Of a stretch of DNA of 64,000 nt, positions 12,587 through 24,067 are shown one piece after another. The stretch spans positions 92,177,018-92,241,017 of the forward strand of contig NC_084794.1 of the NCBI RefSeq assembly GCF_963169125.1, read 5' to 3'. The notes below the pieces were generated by a model. That model worked only from the letters and a program-made list of their open reading frames with translations, searched no databases and was not told the DNA's origin. The position numbers and the translations under genes are program-made. Position 1 is the stretch's first letter, and each line of letters starts with the position of its first letter. This stretch comes from Humulus lupulus. Taxonomy: Eukaryota; Streptophyta; Magnoliopsida; Rosales; Cannabaceae.

Positions 12587-12899
12587 TGTTAGGAACAGTT
12601 CCTAGTGCACATCAAAAATTGCAGTAATGGTAGTATTGTATGCAACAACAAAATTTCATATAAACAACTTTATATGAAGTTCCTTTAATATGAAATATGT
12701 TTATCAATATATTATGTATATGTAAAAGTAATACGGAATGATTTACTTCTTGTAGCCTATCAAGATTCCTTGAATCTTTTCATATATATTTCGATCTTCT
12801 TATCCTTGCTAGAGTACTCACACCAAGATCTTCCAAGACGTTCTCTACACCTCAAGATGTGGGTGGGCACATAGAGAAAAATAATCAACATTTGTGAAT
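12587..12899 (-). repeat. Copia-2 3' LTR, outer part (split by element C)
   Basis: It starts TGTTAGGAACAGTTCC on the + strand and matches 38647-38926 of the other LTR, with some extra bases near 12720. It is preceded by CCGAG, the left target duplication in gypsy A. It stops abruptly after TTTGTGAAT, where C inserted, and continues at 31221. Confidence 0.9.
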
Positions 12900-13572
12900 T
12901 ATAGAGGGAAAAATCTACAATGATCGGAAAGGATGGATCGCAGGAACTAACAACCTGTAGAACAAAAGAAGAAAGACCGTGAAAGCCTTGGGACACTGGG
13001 GTGGTGACAGCCGAAGGGACTCTGACGGTCAAGTCAGTAAGAAATTCGAGTATAGAATAAAGAAATGTAAAGAAAGTAAATAAATCCACCGTAGAGTGGC
13101 AGTGAGGGGATGATCTAAGTGATCGTTCTGATAGTATTAGAGAGAGATTGAGAGCTTTTCAATGAATGCTTCCTGGGACCCCCGTTATTCAATTCATCCT
13201 TTGTATTTATAGAAGCCTTAGTGGTCAGTTGCCTAGCTCCTAAAGGATGGACGTGAGAAGTGATCTTCCTCCTTTTTAGGAGGAAGATCGATTCTTTTGG
13301 ACGAGTTAGAGACTGCTTCAGCTGATAGCATTTCTTCCACATGTTTGACATGTTCTGGGGGTATGTTTGAATAGTATTTTTGGGCTTAGGGCATGGTCAA
13401 AGCTCAACATTATTCTTGACATGTGGGCTTAATTTTGTTTGGTGCTGAGATTGGGCTTAGTTGTTCAAAGTAGCTTCTTACTAACAGGATTTGATGGGCT
13501 TTCTAATGTTTAATGGGCTGTGGGGCTGATGACATGATTAATTCGGGCCTGGTGCAATTTTCGGCCACTACA
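12900..13572 (-). repeat. Element C 3' LTR
   Basis: 673 bp, pairing with 30538-31220. On the minus strand it begins TGTAGTGGCC and ends CCCTCTATA, so the end is TA, not the usual CA. The other LTR has the same end. A TATA-like box lies at 13203-13212 on the minus strand. Confidence 0.93.
13203..13212 (-). promoter_or_regulatory. TATA-like box in element C LTR
   Basis: CTATAAATAC on the minus strand. The other LTR has CTATGAATAC at the same place, so one copy has changed. Confidence 0.5.
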
Positions 13573-13592
13573 GTTTGTCCCTTACTTTCTGA
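13573..13592 (-). other. Element C polypurine tract
   Basis: On the minus strand a purine-rich run including AGAAAGTAAGGGACAAAC sits right beside the 3' LTR. This is where plus-strand synthesis would start. Confidence 0.6.
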
Positions 13593-13797
13593 GTCAAGTT
13601 AAGTTGGCTCGGAGAGTAGTAGCGTCGACTAGCAAAAAATTGAGATATGCAGTCTTTATTGAGTGACCTAGAGAAGGTCAAAAATATTGGATTTGTGTTC
13701 AGGTGTGGCTTCTTTTTCATTAAAAAAGAACAATTTGAAATGGAGCTTGATAATTTAATAATATATATACTTCTTATTATAATAATTATTAAGTTTA

Positions 13798-15748
13798 TGT
13801 AAATAAATCATATATTTGAGGTTAGGATGTCTAAGCGGGAATACTGGGGAATTTTACTATTTTTCCCTCGGGGATGTTTTCGGTACCCCGAGCTTTGGGA
13901 TTACTCTGATAACTTAAAGATAGACTTAAGGAATATGTTAGAAAATAGTAGACACAAGTTTAAACCGACCTTTCTCTCCTTCTCTCTCTTCTCTCTCTTA
14001 GCAAAGGAAAAACCCTGATTTTCAAGGGGGATTAACTGAAACTTGGGGGAATTGAAGGGTTGAACCAGAGGATTAGCTCAAGGAACCAATAAAGGGTTGA
14101 ATTAGAGCCAAGGTAAGCATTGATTTTCGTTCTGTGGTTAGGAACTTTAAGAAAAATGGCTGAGTTTTCAATAGTTGTGATTTTGATATTCAAGGTGGAG
14201 TTTGAGGCTTGAAACTTTGAAGATAGGTAAGGGGATTTTTGGAGGAACGATTCTACAACTGAGGTAAGTTTCAATTCAAAGTTTGATGGTTGAATTTTAG
14301 TATTTCCATGGCTGGTTTTGAGTTTTTAGGTATGAAATCTCAGAAATTGGAATTGGGATTTTGGTGAGTGTTGGGCTGGATTTTTGGTGGGATTGTGTTT
14401 TTTAAATCATTCTAATGATGTTGTTATTAATTGGTTTTGAGTTGGGAGCTTTGGGATGGCCAAAAGTGAGGTTTAGAGGTTGAAAATGGTGGGTTTTTCT
14501 GGGTTCGAAGGGTTGGGCCGCGGCATAGTTCTTGGTGAGCTGCGACCCTTCGAAGCTGATGCATGCTGAGGAAGGAGGGCGGGCCGCGGCATGGTCCAAG
14601 AAATGCCACAACCCTTACCTGTTTTTGTGCCTTAGGAGGGCTCTGTTTGGGGCCATGCTGTGGCATGGATGGCCTATGCCGGGGCCCTTAAGGGATTTTG
14701 GGATTTTGAGATTTTAGGCTTGGGAATTTAACCTAGGGTGCTCAGGATTTAATCTTTTACCATATTTGGTGAAGTTCAATGTTCCGGGGACTAGAACTTG
14801 GTTTAAAAACTCATTTAAGATTGTTAATGGTATCCTTCATCATGGTTGGGACTAGGTGCTAAGCTAGGACTCGGGGATCGGATCGCGCTCAAGGAGTATC
14901 GCCCGTAACTAGTACATCTAGAAGCCAAAGGTAAGAAAACTACACCCGGTTGAATATTTGAATGGGACTAAGGGCTCCCTGATATATATGATTGAAAGAA
15001 TGGTATTATGCCGTGTAAATTATAAACCAACCGTCTAAGCGTGCCACGGTTAACTTGAGCAATTGGCATGGCTGGGACACTGGTATCCGAGGACAGCTTA
15101 TTATGCACTGAGCTCGGTTTAAGCGGGCCGGAGTCAGTTGGTTAAACAGAGGGTGCGGCCTAAGATGTCGGCCCTAGTATTTGTGTTAGTTGACTATTAT
15201 ATTTGGCTATGAATGTGATTAATGGGATTGTTGAATAATCTAAGTATAGATGAGGTTATTTGTACCTTGAAGTATGCTTCTATGCTATGGATTGAATATT
15301 TGAACATGCCTATTAGAATATTTGTTTGATAATATTGTATATGCTGTGTATGTTATTTTTTTGCTGGGCCTTGGCTCACGGGTGCTGCGTGGTGCAGGTA
15401 AAGGAAAGGGCAAGATTGATCAACCCTGATTGGAGAGCTCTGCAGGGTGAATGTACATGCCAGGCCGCTCAGCCGCCACGGTTGAGGAGATTACAGGGAC
15501 GAGAGGACCAGAACCATGTATTTTGCCTTAGTATGGCTAATGTTTACTCTTAACCGTTGGATTTTGTACTTTTGAGGATCCCTTTTGTAAATTTTTTATA
15601 ATTTATAAAATGTATCTTTTGAGGCCAAAATGTCTTTTAGCCCTAGAACACTTTGGCTAATGACACGTTTTGATTAAACGACTTGATTAGCAATCTCACA
15701 CCTTTATAAACACACAGTGTAGCGGTCTTGGCTATCTAGGGTGTTACA
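13798..15748. repeat. LTR-like block inside element C (probable solo LTR, left end unsure)
   Basis: Its right end, GGGTGTTACA, and the text before it are an inverted, diverged relative of the solo LTR at 45663-48022. Shared phrases include the TGCTGGGCCTTGGCTCA passage at 15362-15378 and the CCGCGGC patches. The left end may be the TGTAAATAAA at 13798, but no matching duplication flanks the block (GTTTA against TATTA). It could be a solo LTR or a truncated copy. No gene is supported in it; short frames are GC-rich LTR sequence. Confidence 0.55.
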
Positions 15749-17243
15749 TATTATGTCTAAGTGTTTACTATTATGATGTATAATATATTATTACGTGTAA
15801 TATATATTATAATAACTATTACTTATGTGTGATAAATATATACATTATTAAGAATAACATATATATGTGAGATGTATATAAATGTTTACTTGTGTGTACT
15901 AATTGAAAGAAAAAGCTTACTAATGTATAGGCCATGGAATATGCATGAACTTCTTGTTGTTTCTTGTTTTGTTTTGCTAAGTGTTCACCTAACTTAGTAT
16001 GCAGGTCAGAACAAAGAGTGTTGGAGCGGTGCGGTGCAGGAGTGATCCTTTTATTTTTCAAGTTTCCCTAACATATATGTATTGTAGTCATCCTAAGAAG
16101 GACACAGTCTTTTTAATTGTTTAGGACTTTAGGTCATTTTCTTATTGTTTTACCAACTCCATCTGTATTCTGGAAAATAGGTCGTGACTTGCAGCATTAT
16201 TCTTTCAGCAAAGAATTAACTTCCAACAACTCTAGGTGAGCTTCCTTTGATTCATTTGTATTTTCCATACATTTTGGTGAGTTTTTTTTTTTCTTGTTTT
16301 GGCATATTTTCTAGAATCTTAGGATTTTTTGTGGTAGATTTGTCAAATGGGTTTATAGGGTTTCCATGAAAGGTTTAAATGTTCTTGACATATTGGATTT
16401 TTGATCTGGAATGAATGACAAGAAAATTTTAAATGTGTTTATGGGCTTTGGTGTATGTAGGCTTTTTCTAGGTTTTGATTTGGCAAGTATTTTGCCCAGA
16501 ATTTGACTAAGTGTTTAAGACGATTTGGTGGATTGTAAAATGAGAAAATGCTAGTCTTGATATCCATTATTTATTTGGGGATTGTAGAGAGTTAGGATTG
16601 GTGGACCCAATGTTGTCCATCTGTCTTGGGATTGTAGTATACCAAATAGGGTCACTCCCAAAGTTGTTTATCCATCTAGGGATCGTAGGGTACCAAAGAG
16701 GGTCACTCTTAAGTTGTGTATCCATCTTGGGATTGTAGAAAACCATAGAGTCACTCTCAGGTTATTTATCCGTCTAGGGATCGTAGAGTACCAAAGAGGG
16801 TCACTCCCAAGTTGTTTATCCGTCTAGGGATCATAGGGTATTAAAGAGGGTCACTCCCAAGTTGTATATCTGTCTAAGGATCGTCAAGTGCTGGATGAGG
16901 GGGCACCTCCATGTTGTTGTCCCTAGTAAATATAAGGATGTTCGTGGGGATGTGCCGCCTAAGAACTTCTTTTCCTGACGTAGGGTGATAAAAAGGGAGC
17001 ACCCCTTAGGCTATTCCTAGTGTAGGGAACTGAGTCGTAATACATTGGTGGATCGTGAATAAGTGTTATGTGCTAAACTGGGGCATTTTTATTGGTGTTT
17101 CTAGTGGAATTGTCGTGTGTGGGAATAGAGCCTTTGAGGTTCTATGTCCTTAATGTGTTATGTGAAATAGCCACTTAGGCTTTTTGTGTTGTAATATTAT
17201 ATATATTTATGATTTTGACAACCTATGTCATGAGTAAGAGTTA
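15749..17243. other. Element C 3' region: non-coding stretch upstream of antisense gene
   Basis: It starts AT-rich (to about 15900), then has pyrimidine-rich patches and a 50-bp minisatellite (16590-16910). It would be the promoter or leader side of the + strand gene that starts at 17244. No coding frame is convincing. Confidence 0.5.
16590..16910. repeat. 50-bp minisatellite 1, about 6 copies
   Basis: The anchor GTCACTC recurs at 16651, 16702, 16750, 16800 and 16850, spacing 48-51. Each unit holds a phrase like TCCGTCTAGGGATCGTAGG then ACCAAAGAGGGTCACTC. It is homologous to the second array at 21610-22215. Confidence 0.85.
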
Positions 17244-17383
17244 ATGTCATGTGCCAGGAGTGCGTTCTACCCCGTATTTGTAGAGGTAGATTCTAAAACT
17301 GATAATAACGGTCAGCAGGTTGTCAATATGGATGACGATTTTGGTGATGAGGTCCTAGATACTTTGCTGATTAATCCTATTAC

Positions 17384-19238
17384 TGTAATGAACCAACTAC
17401 TCTAGACTTTGGACCATTAACGACTACTTATACATAGACACTAATTTTTAATAGGACTCACTAGTGAATTAATCATAACTTCATTAAAACTTGTAAGACA
17501 ATGTTAAACTACATAAAATTTAAAGTAGGATATGGGATCCCATTGTTTTTAAAATTAAAATATAACATAACTTTAAATAAATGGATTACAAAATAAAGTG
17601 CGGAAAATACATATAAAGAATCATTTTTAAAAGGCTAAGAAGCGACTTCATCCTCGAACCGAACGCTCAATCCATCCATTTCAATTCTTTCTCAATACAC
17701 AACCCCCAAGCTGCCAAGAACCTTACCGCCACCATAGCTATTTTCCTGCACATCTAAACATAAAGGAGTGAGCCTAATGCCCAGCAAGGAAAAATCTAAC
17801 ACATAAATCATATACATAAAATTCATATTGCAACATATACTAAAACATATCATAAACATATGTCACATATACTATAATGACCATTATTACTTGGGGCTCG
17901 TAAACTAAACAAGTCATATGTCCATAAATGTATTGGGGCTTGTTAGTTATACAAGTCATATGCCCAAGTCTACAAACATACATAATATAACATATAACAT
18001 AACACATAAATCATAAATCATAAGATAACATATAAAATCCTATCCTATTTTCCTTACCAAAAATACCGGGATATGAGAACAGGAATGGGACTTTGGAACA
18101 CTCCTAAAAACCATCAAAGAAAGGTGAGTATACTAATGAAAAAGGGATGAAAAGAATGAAAGAACTATACCATCGAAAAGATACTTACCAAGAACCTTAT
18201 GTTCAAGATCTTAGATTTCCTAACCAAGAATAAAGAATAGAGTTAGGATTTTGAGTAGAAAACTATAAGAATAACACAGAAATGAACTAGAATTATGAAT
18301 ACCTCGAATGCTTCTATAACCGAACTACTCCTTGAACCTAAAATATACTATAAACCTTACTTCTCGAGTGTTTATTAAGCTTAAAAGGATAAATCTTATA
18401 TTCCCAACCCAAGTGTTTAAACACTCAAAAATAACCTAGCAGCTTGCAGACTTTGAACTTAGCTTGATGAATGAATAAATGGCTGGGTACTAGGTCCTAT
18501 TTATAGAGTTCAAGAATGAAATATCTTCATTTAACTTGAATAAAATAATGGCTTTTTAAGTAAAAAATATTTGAATTATCGTTCAGCAGAGGCTGAAGAC
18601 TCGGTCAGAAAGATGCTGGACTTATCAAGAGGTTAAAGATTAAAATGAGCTCGATTTTAAAAACATTAAAAAATATGGTACATGAGGAGATATATCGCCT
18701 GGGCTAATATGCCCGAGGCTCGTCGAGGTGGTCGTGCGAAGCTACGTGTTTTTCGTATCCCCGTATGGCGATATATCGCCCATAGCTGCGATATATTGGC
18801 ATACGCTGAAATATTAAACATGAAATTACACTTTTTCAGCCTAATTTGAATTGAGTAAACAGCCTTGACTAAGTCCTCTAACAATTTCAAAGTTGCTGAC
18901 AGACCCTAGGATATTCAAATATTACTCTTAATAAGTTTATTCCTCAAAAATACTTAATTATCATTAAACATACACAAGACAAGTGTTACTATCTTATTGG
19001 GTCTATCTAAACCTTATAATATAATAAATATTACCATCAATATCAATCATATTAATCAAACCTTAGGTTAAAATTAATATTCTTAAACTATAGGTTAAAC
19101 TTAGAAAATCTACAAGTGTTTCTACGAGTGTCCAACTAAATCCCGGTCTGAACCAAAATCCACAGTCATATAAAATACTACAACTATTACTATTGCTACT
19201 ACTATCTAACTAGCTAAGTAAAATTCTTGGACTCTACA
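17384..19238 (-). mobile_element. Solo LTR in the antisense gene (family of element D)
   Basis: 1855 bp, starting TGTAATGAACC and ending CTCTACA. A perfect 5-bp duplication ATTAC flanks it (17379-17383, 19239-19243). It is a relative of the LTRs of element D and of 28419-30483. No internal retrotransposon sequence adjoins it, so it is a solo LTR left by recombination. The TATA box at 18497 faces the minus strand. Confidence 0.92.
18497..18506 (-). promoter_or_regulatory. Conserved TATA box of solo LTR
   Basis: CTATAAATAG on the minus strand, in a context shared by all four LTRs of this family in the window. Confidence 0.6.
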
Positions 19239-19905
19239 ATTACGGTAGCAGATGATTATTACAATGAGGATATTGAAGACCATGGTATCATTGGGTTGGC
19301 GGTACCTGGTGAAGAAGCCCCTGTGATGGGTTATATCTTGGCGCAACTGGTGAGTGAAGATGATGTGCCAAGTTTTTCTGGTCGATCACGAGGGATTCTA
19401 CAAGAAAATTTAGAAACCCAGTTGACAGTTCCCCTTTTAGCTAAGATGAGATTATCTTTTGGTATTCCTCGTAGTATTTAGATGAGGTTACCCATCGAAC
19501 GGGTCGATTGGGATACCCTTGGTTGGTGTGGTATGTACGAGTGCACCTTTCATCAAGGCTTTAGGTTCCCCTTCCCTCCTTTTTTTTGAAAAGTACTTAA
19601 CTGGTATCAGATAGCCCCTAGCCAGCTAATGCCTAATGCATGGAGAGTTCTTTTAGGCATCGAAAGGTTTACTGAGGTATTCGGGATGAGTGTTGAGTTA
19701 GTAGAGTTTCATGCTCATTACACAGTGAGAGAACATGACAAAGGTAAGGGAAGATATAGTTTTATGTCTCATAATGAAGATGAGTCTTTGGTTTGTAATA
19801 TAAAATCAAATGATCGTGGATGGAAGGAATACTATTGTTTCTTCCATGGAGAGGAAATGTTAATGCCCGGAGCCGATAGGTTTCCTACTAGTTGGCGGAT
19901 ATTAG

Positions 19906-20001
19906 GTAGGTGTCGCGTGCTAGATTATTTTACCTATTTTTCTTGTGTCTTTTGTTTCCAGCCCATTGAAATCCTAATGTTAGTGTTTTTCCTTTTTGTA
20001 G
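19906..20001 (+). other. Probable intron 1 of the antisense gene
   Basis: Donor AG|GTAGGT and acceptor TTTTTGTAG enclose 96 bp. Removing it keeps the frame from WRIL into DKELTILP. Confidence 0.65.
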
Positions 20002-20638
20002 ATAAAGAATTGACAATACTTCCTGCTCTGTTGTACGATAGTGACCAGAATTTGAAGAAAATTTTAGCAATCCCGGAAAAGCAACGAAGTTGGAAGAACT
20101 TACTGAAGGAATCAAATTTGAGAAAAGTCGAGGCGCAGAGTGAAGGTAATCTTCTTATTGGATCAAATGGTCGAATTCTTATTTTTTTGTTGAAGCAAGC
20201 TTTAGAATTGATTGGTATCATGGTTATTCTTCTTACCATCTGACAGAAGAAGAACGTAATCTAGCGGATAAGTATTCGAAAAAGATGTCATTCAAAATGC
20301 CTTCCAGTCCTAATACTTTGGCAAAAGCCAAGAAAGCGGCGAGTAAGAAGAAAGGTCAATCGTCGGTTGTAGAGCCATCAATAAACCCCATGCCCTCAAA
20401 AAGTATTGCTCATTCAAAGGAAATCGAAGGAGGAGGATCGAGCAAGAGGCCTAGGGTTTATTTTGATGAAGAGGAAGAAAATATCATTGTCATTATTCCA
20501 AATAATCCTTGTGTGTACTTGAACCCTTTGTCTATTGAAGGATATGGTGAAGATCTCTTGTGTCCTCGTGATGAGACTTGTTTGAAGGAAATAGGATCCG
20601 TCGAGTCATCCAATGATTTGGTGTATGGAGCCTATCGG

Positions 20639-20706
20639 GTAAGCATTCTATTTTAATTATTTCATTTTTGTATGTTTTGTTTGCACTAAATCGCTTTTTT
20701 TTACAG
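20639..20706 (+). other. Probable intron 2 of the antisense gene
   Basis: Donor CGG|GTAAGC and acceptor TTTTTTTTACAG enclose 68 T-rich bp. Removing it joins GAYR to MLSNAIHIC in frame. Confidence 0.7.
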
Positions 20707-21198
20707 ATGCTCTCTAATGCAATCCATATTTGTCGAGACCATCAACGCCTCGGAAGGGAAAATCATGATCTTAGAAAGTCCAACACCGAGCTTCGATCAG
20801 GTCTTATGAAAGTTGAAGAGAGACTTAAGGCAAGAAAATAATTAAACGAAGAGTTGAAGAGGCAATTATAGCATAAAGAGAACGAACTAGCTAAGGAGAA
20901 GAAGAATTTGAATGATTAATGTCCTCAGCTGGAGAACATTGCGGTGAAGGCCATGTGGAAAGCTCGCAATGAAATGTTGACAGAGTTCAAATAAGGCAAG
21001 TCTAAGGATTTGAAGGTAGACGAAGAGTTGGAACTCTACATTGGTATGTTTGAGGATGAGGCTAGCCCTATCGACGGGGGTCTATTGGTCCTAGGTTTGG
21101 CACGAGTATTCTTCAAGATGAGGATGGGGTTGACCAGATCAGTGAACATGCCACTGGGGATATTGTTGAGCATCATTCCATTGTTTATTTTGAGGTGA

Positions 21199-21609
21199 CT
21201 CAGTAGTATGTTGAGCGTGGTTTCTCAGTTGGACAATGTTTAGTTTGTCAACACCTAGTTTTTCTTAGATGCTTAGCACTTTGTTGGTTTAACATTGTAA
21301 TGTTGTTGGTTGAGCATTTTCATGATCTTTGTTGAGCCTTTTGAATGTTGAACTATGCTCTTTGTTGTATTGTTGAGGCTTTTTTATTTTAAACCATGCT
21401 TTTCACTACAGTTGAATGTTGGTAGTCAACTATGATTGATGTTTAATGAATATCATACAAATTGACAAAGCATAAAGTTATTGTGATCATGGTCCTCTAC
21501 CAGGTGGTATGGGATTATCTTAGATTCCACCATTGGTAGTATTCTACAAGGATGTTAGGCGTTAGGCAACAATCAATAGCTATTCATCATCCATCTGTCA
21601 AGGATCCAT
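21199..21609 (+). other. 3' untranslated-like stretch of the antisense gene
   Basis: T-rich sequence with repeated TTGTTGA/GTTGAGC phrases and no clear coding frame. It could be the 3' end of the antisense transcript. Confidence 0.4.
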
Positions 21610-22215
21610 TCATTGGTCTAGGGATCGTCGAGTGTCGGACAATGCCTATTTATGGCCATCCATTCGACTGGTGTCCATCCATCCATCCGGGATCCATCCA
21701 TCCGTCTGGGGACCATCGCGTAACAAAGAGTGCCAACTTAGGGCAAGCCATCCATCTAGGGATGGTCACGTAACAAGGAGGCGCAACCTAGGGTCATCCA
21801 TCCATTTGGGGATGGTCACGTATCAAGGAGTGGGAACATAGGGCCATCCATCCGTCTGGGGATGGTCACATATCAAGGAGTGGCAACATAGGGCCATCCA
21901 TTCGTTTGGGGATGGTCACGTAACAAGGAGTGGCAACCTAGAGTCATCCATCCGTCTGGGGATGGTCACATAACAAGGAGTGGAAACCTTGGGCCAACCA
22001 TCCTTCTAGGGATGGTCACATAGAAAGGAGTGCTAACCTAAGGAAATCCATCCATGTGGGGATGGTCACATAACAAGGAGTGCCAACCTATGGCAATCCG
22101 TCCATCTGGGGATGGTCACGTAACAAGGAGTGGCAACCTAGAGCCATCCATCTATCTGGGGATGGTCACGTAACAAGGAGTGCCAACATATGGTAATCCA
22201 TCCATCAGGGATGGT
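21610..22215. repeat. 50-bp minisatellite 2, about 12 copies
   Basis: The anchor GATGGTCAC occurs at 21761, 21811, 21861, 21911, 21961, 22011, 22061, 22111 and 22161, each exactly 50 bp apart, with diverged units on both sides. The unit is like CATCCATCTGGGGATGGTCA followed by CGTAACAAGGAGTGCCAACC. Open frames through it are by-products of the repeat. It lies between the antisense gene and the integrase end. Confidence 0.95.
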
Positions 22216-22834
22216 CAGGCAATAGAGGAATGATTGATTACGCATGTAAGACTTGACCAAGTGTAAATTTTATTATAAAATGAAAATATTCATAATCAAT
22301 ATTTGTATTCATCTTAATAGAGTAAAAGTCAAGTTTCGAAAGAAGATTTTCAAACCTTAAATTTTCATAAGTTGTCTCTACGATAATTGTCTTGGTCTTG
22401 TCAGGTATTTGTACGACCTTCTCCTTTCTCCCCAGTCCAAGCGTTGTTATGTTATATTGCGATGCTTGGACTTGTGTTGAGTCTGAATTCTTGTGCATTA
22501 TCAGGTGTTTGCCCAAGTTCACTTAGACTTCTGATACATGGATAATCACATGCTAGCCTCTTGACTATTATCTTTGAATCCTATTTAATGTCAGGGGGTG
22601 CGGTCGACGACTTTGCCATCGAGCCTCAGATGCATGAGTTAGTATTGAGATCTTATAATAAAGAAGAATAAACAATTGAAACTTCTTACTTGTTTAATGG
22701 GTTGTCATGGGTTGGCCTTCCTTGGCTAGTCTTTGGATCCTGAAATGCCAGGGGTCCCTCCGATGCTTAAGTCAATACTGTGATTCAAATAATGATAATG
22801 GTTAAGTACTTGTTTAGAAATTTATGTTAAGAGT
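22216..22834 (-). other. Element C spacer between integrase and minisatellite 2
   Basis: No supported coding sequence. A 94-codon minus-strand frame at 22238-22522 shows no retrotransposon motif and is not called. Confidence 0.5.
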
Positions 22835-24067
22835 TTAGAAGTGATACTGTTTTAAATGAACAACGTTCCAGCTGTTACTTATGTTGCATCCATCATATGC
22901 TTGAAGTTTGTATGCACCTTGTCCTACTATTTTTTTAATCTTATAGGGCCCTTCCCATGCCGAACCCAACTTTCCAACTTCTGCTTCTTTTGTATTCTGG
23001 AAGACCCTTCTCAAGACCCAGTCACCAACATTGAATTGTCGAACTCTGATATTCTTGTTAAAGTGTTGTGGCACTTTATGTTGGTAGGTTGCAACCATTA
23101 TTAATGCTTGTTCCCTTCATTCATCTAATGTGTCAAGCTCATGACCCATATTTTGCCATTTTCCTGCATTTGTCGTGTGCTCAAATCTTGTAGATGGGAG
23201 TCCTATCTCTGCGGGAATAACTGCCTCGGTTCCATAGGTTAGCGAGAATGGGGTTTCTCCAGTTGAAGTCTTTGCTATTGTTCGGTAGGCCTATAGTACT
23301 CCTAGAAGTTCATCTGGCCACCTTCCTTTTGCTTTGTCGAGTCGTTTCTTTAGAGATGAAACCACAATCTTGTTTGTCGCTTCCACTTGTCCATTTGATT
23401 GTGGGTATCTGGTTGTCAAAAACGAGAGTTGTATTCCCCATTCTTTACAAAAATATTGAAACTCGATACTTATGAATTGAGAACCGTTGTCTGTCACTAT
23501 CTCCTTTGGCACCCCAAGTCTGCATATGACATTCCTCCAGATAAAACTCTTGACTTCTCGGTCCCTGACTTGCGCATACGCTTCTGCTTCGACCCACTTG
23601 GAGAAGTAATCAGTCACTGCTAGCATAAATACTCTTTGTACCGGTGTTGTTGGCATTTTTCCTACGATATCCATCCCCCACTTCATGAAGGGCCATGGTG
23701 TCAATGTTGAATGGAGTTTCTCGGCTAGCATATGTGACACTTGAGCAAACCTCTGGCACTTGTCGCACTTCTTAACAAAATTGATTGAGTATTTTCTCAT
23801 TGTTGGCCAATAGTACCTGGTTGTAATGGCTTTGTTAAACAGGCTCCTTGATCCAGAATGGTTTCCACATTCGCCTTCATGTAGCTTTATCAGTATATAC
23901 TTTGTCTCGGCTGGATTCAAACACATGAGTAAAGGACCAGTGAATGATCTTTTGTATAGTCGAATGCTATTGAGGGTGAACCTGACTGTCTTTGTCCTTA
24001 GCTTTCTTGACTCATTTTTGTCCTCTGGTAAAGTATTGAGGAGCAGGTACTCAATGATTGGTGTCAT
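22835..24067 (-). CDS. Element C integrase
   Basis: The start of the block has the zinc finger HEGECGNHSGSRS then CDKCQRF (HHCC). The DDE core shows MDIVGKMP, VTDNGSQF and NGQVEATNK, so all three acidic residues are present. It continues through a region with one stop near 23290 and another near 23117, into the C-terminal domain (VGDWVLRRVFQNTKEAEVGK, then WEGPYKI and a final HLKQYHF). It is part of one long polyprotein rather than a separate start. The enzyme would insert C's cDNA. The two stops mean this copy probably cannot work, though it is the best preserved integrase in the window. Confidence 0.88.

Larger units (their letters stand above)
17244..21198 (+). pseudogene. Antisense, intron-containing gene of the Tat element, now broken
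   Basis: It lies on the strand opposite to C's polyprotein. An ATG at 17244 opens a frame that is cut after 46 full codons by a solo LTR (17384-19238) and resumes at 19244 in frame. The part around 19480-19900 (GFRFPFPP, APSQLMPNAWRVLLG, GWKEYYCFF) resembles the Pfam family 'putative gypsy type transposon' (Transposase_28), by memory of its motifs. Two introns fit GT-AG: 19906-20001 and 20639-20706. Exon 3 (from 20707) is rich in K, E and L and looks like a coiled coil. Stops at 19479, 19587 and several in exon 3, and a likely one-base loss in a T run near 20187, show it is dead. The function of this protein family is not known. Confidence 0.72.

Noticed and set aside
21552..21841. Two overlapping frames rich in H, P and S
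   Set aside because: They are produced by the 50-bp minisatellite; no start context or domain.
21610..22215. Regular repeat that could suggest a CRISPR array
   Set aside because: Units are contiguous 50-bp tandem copies with no unique spacers, in a plant retrotransposon.
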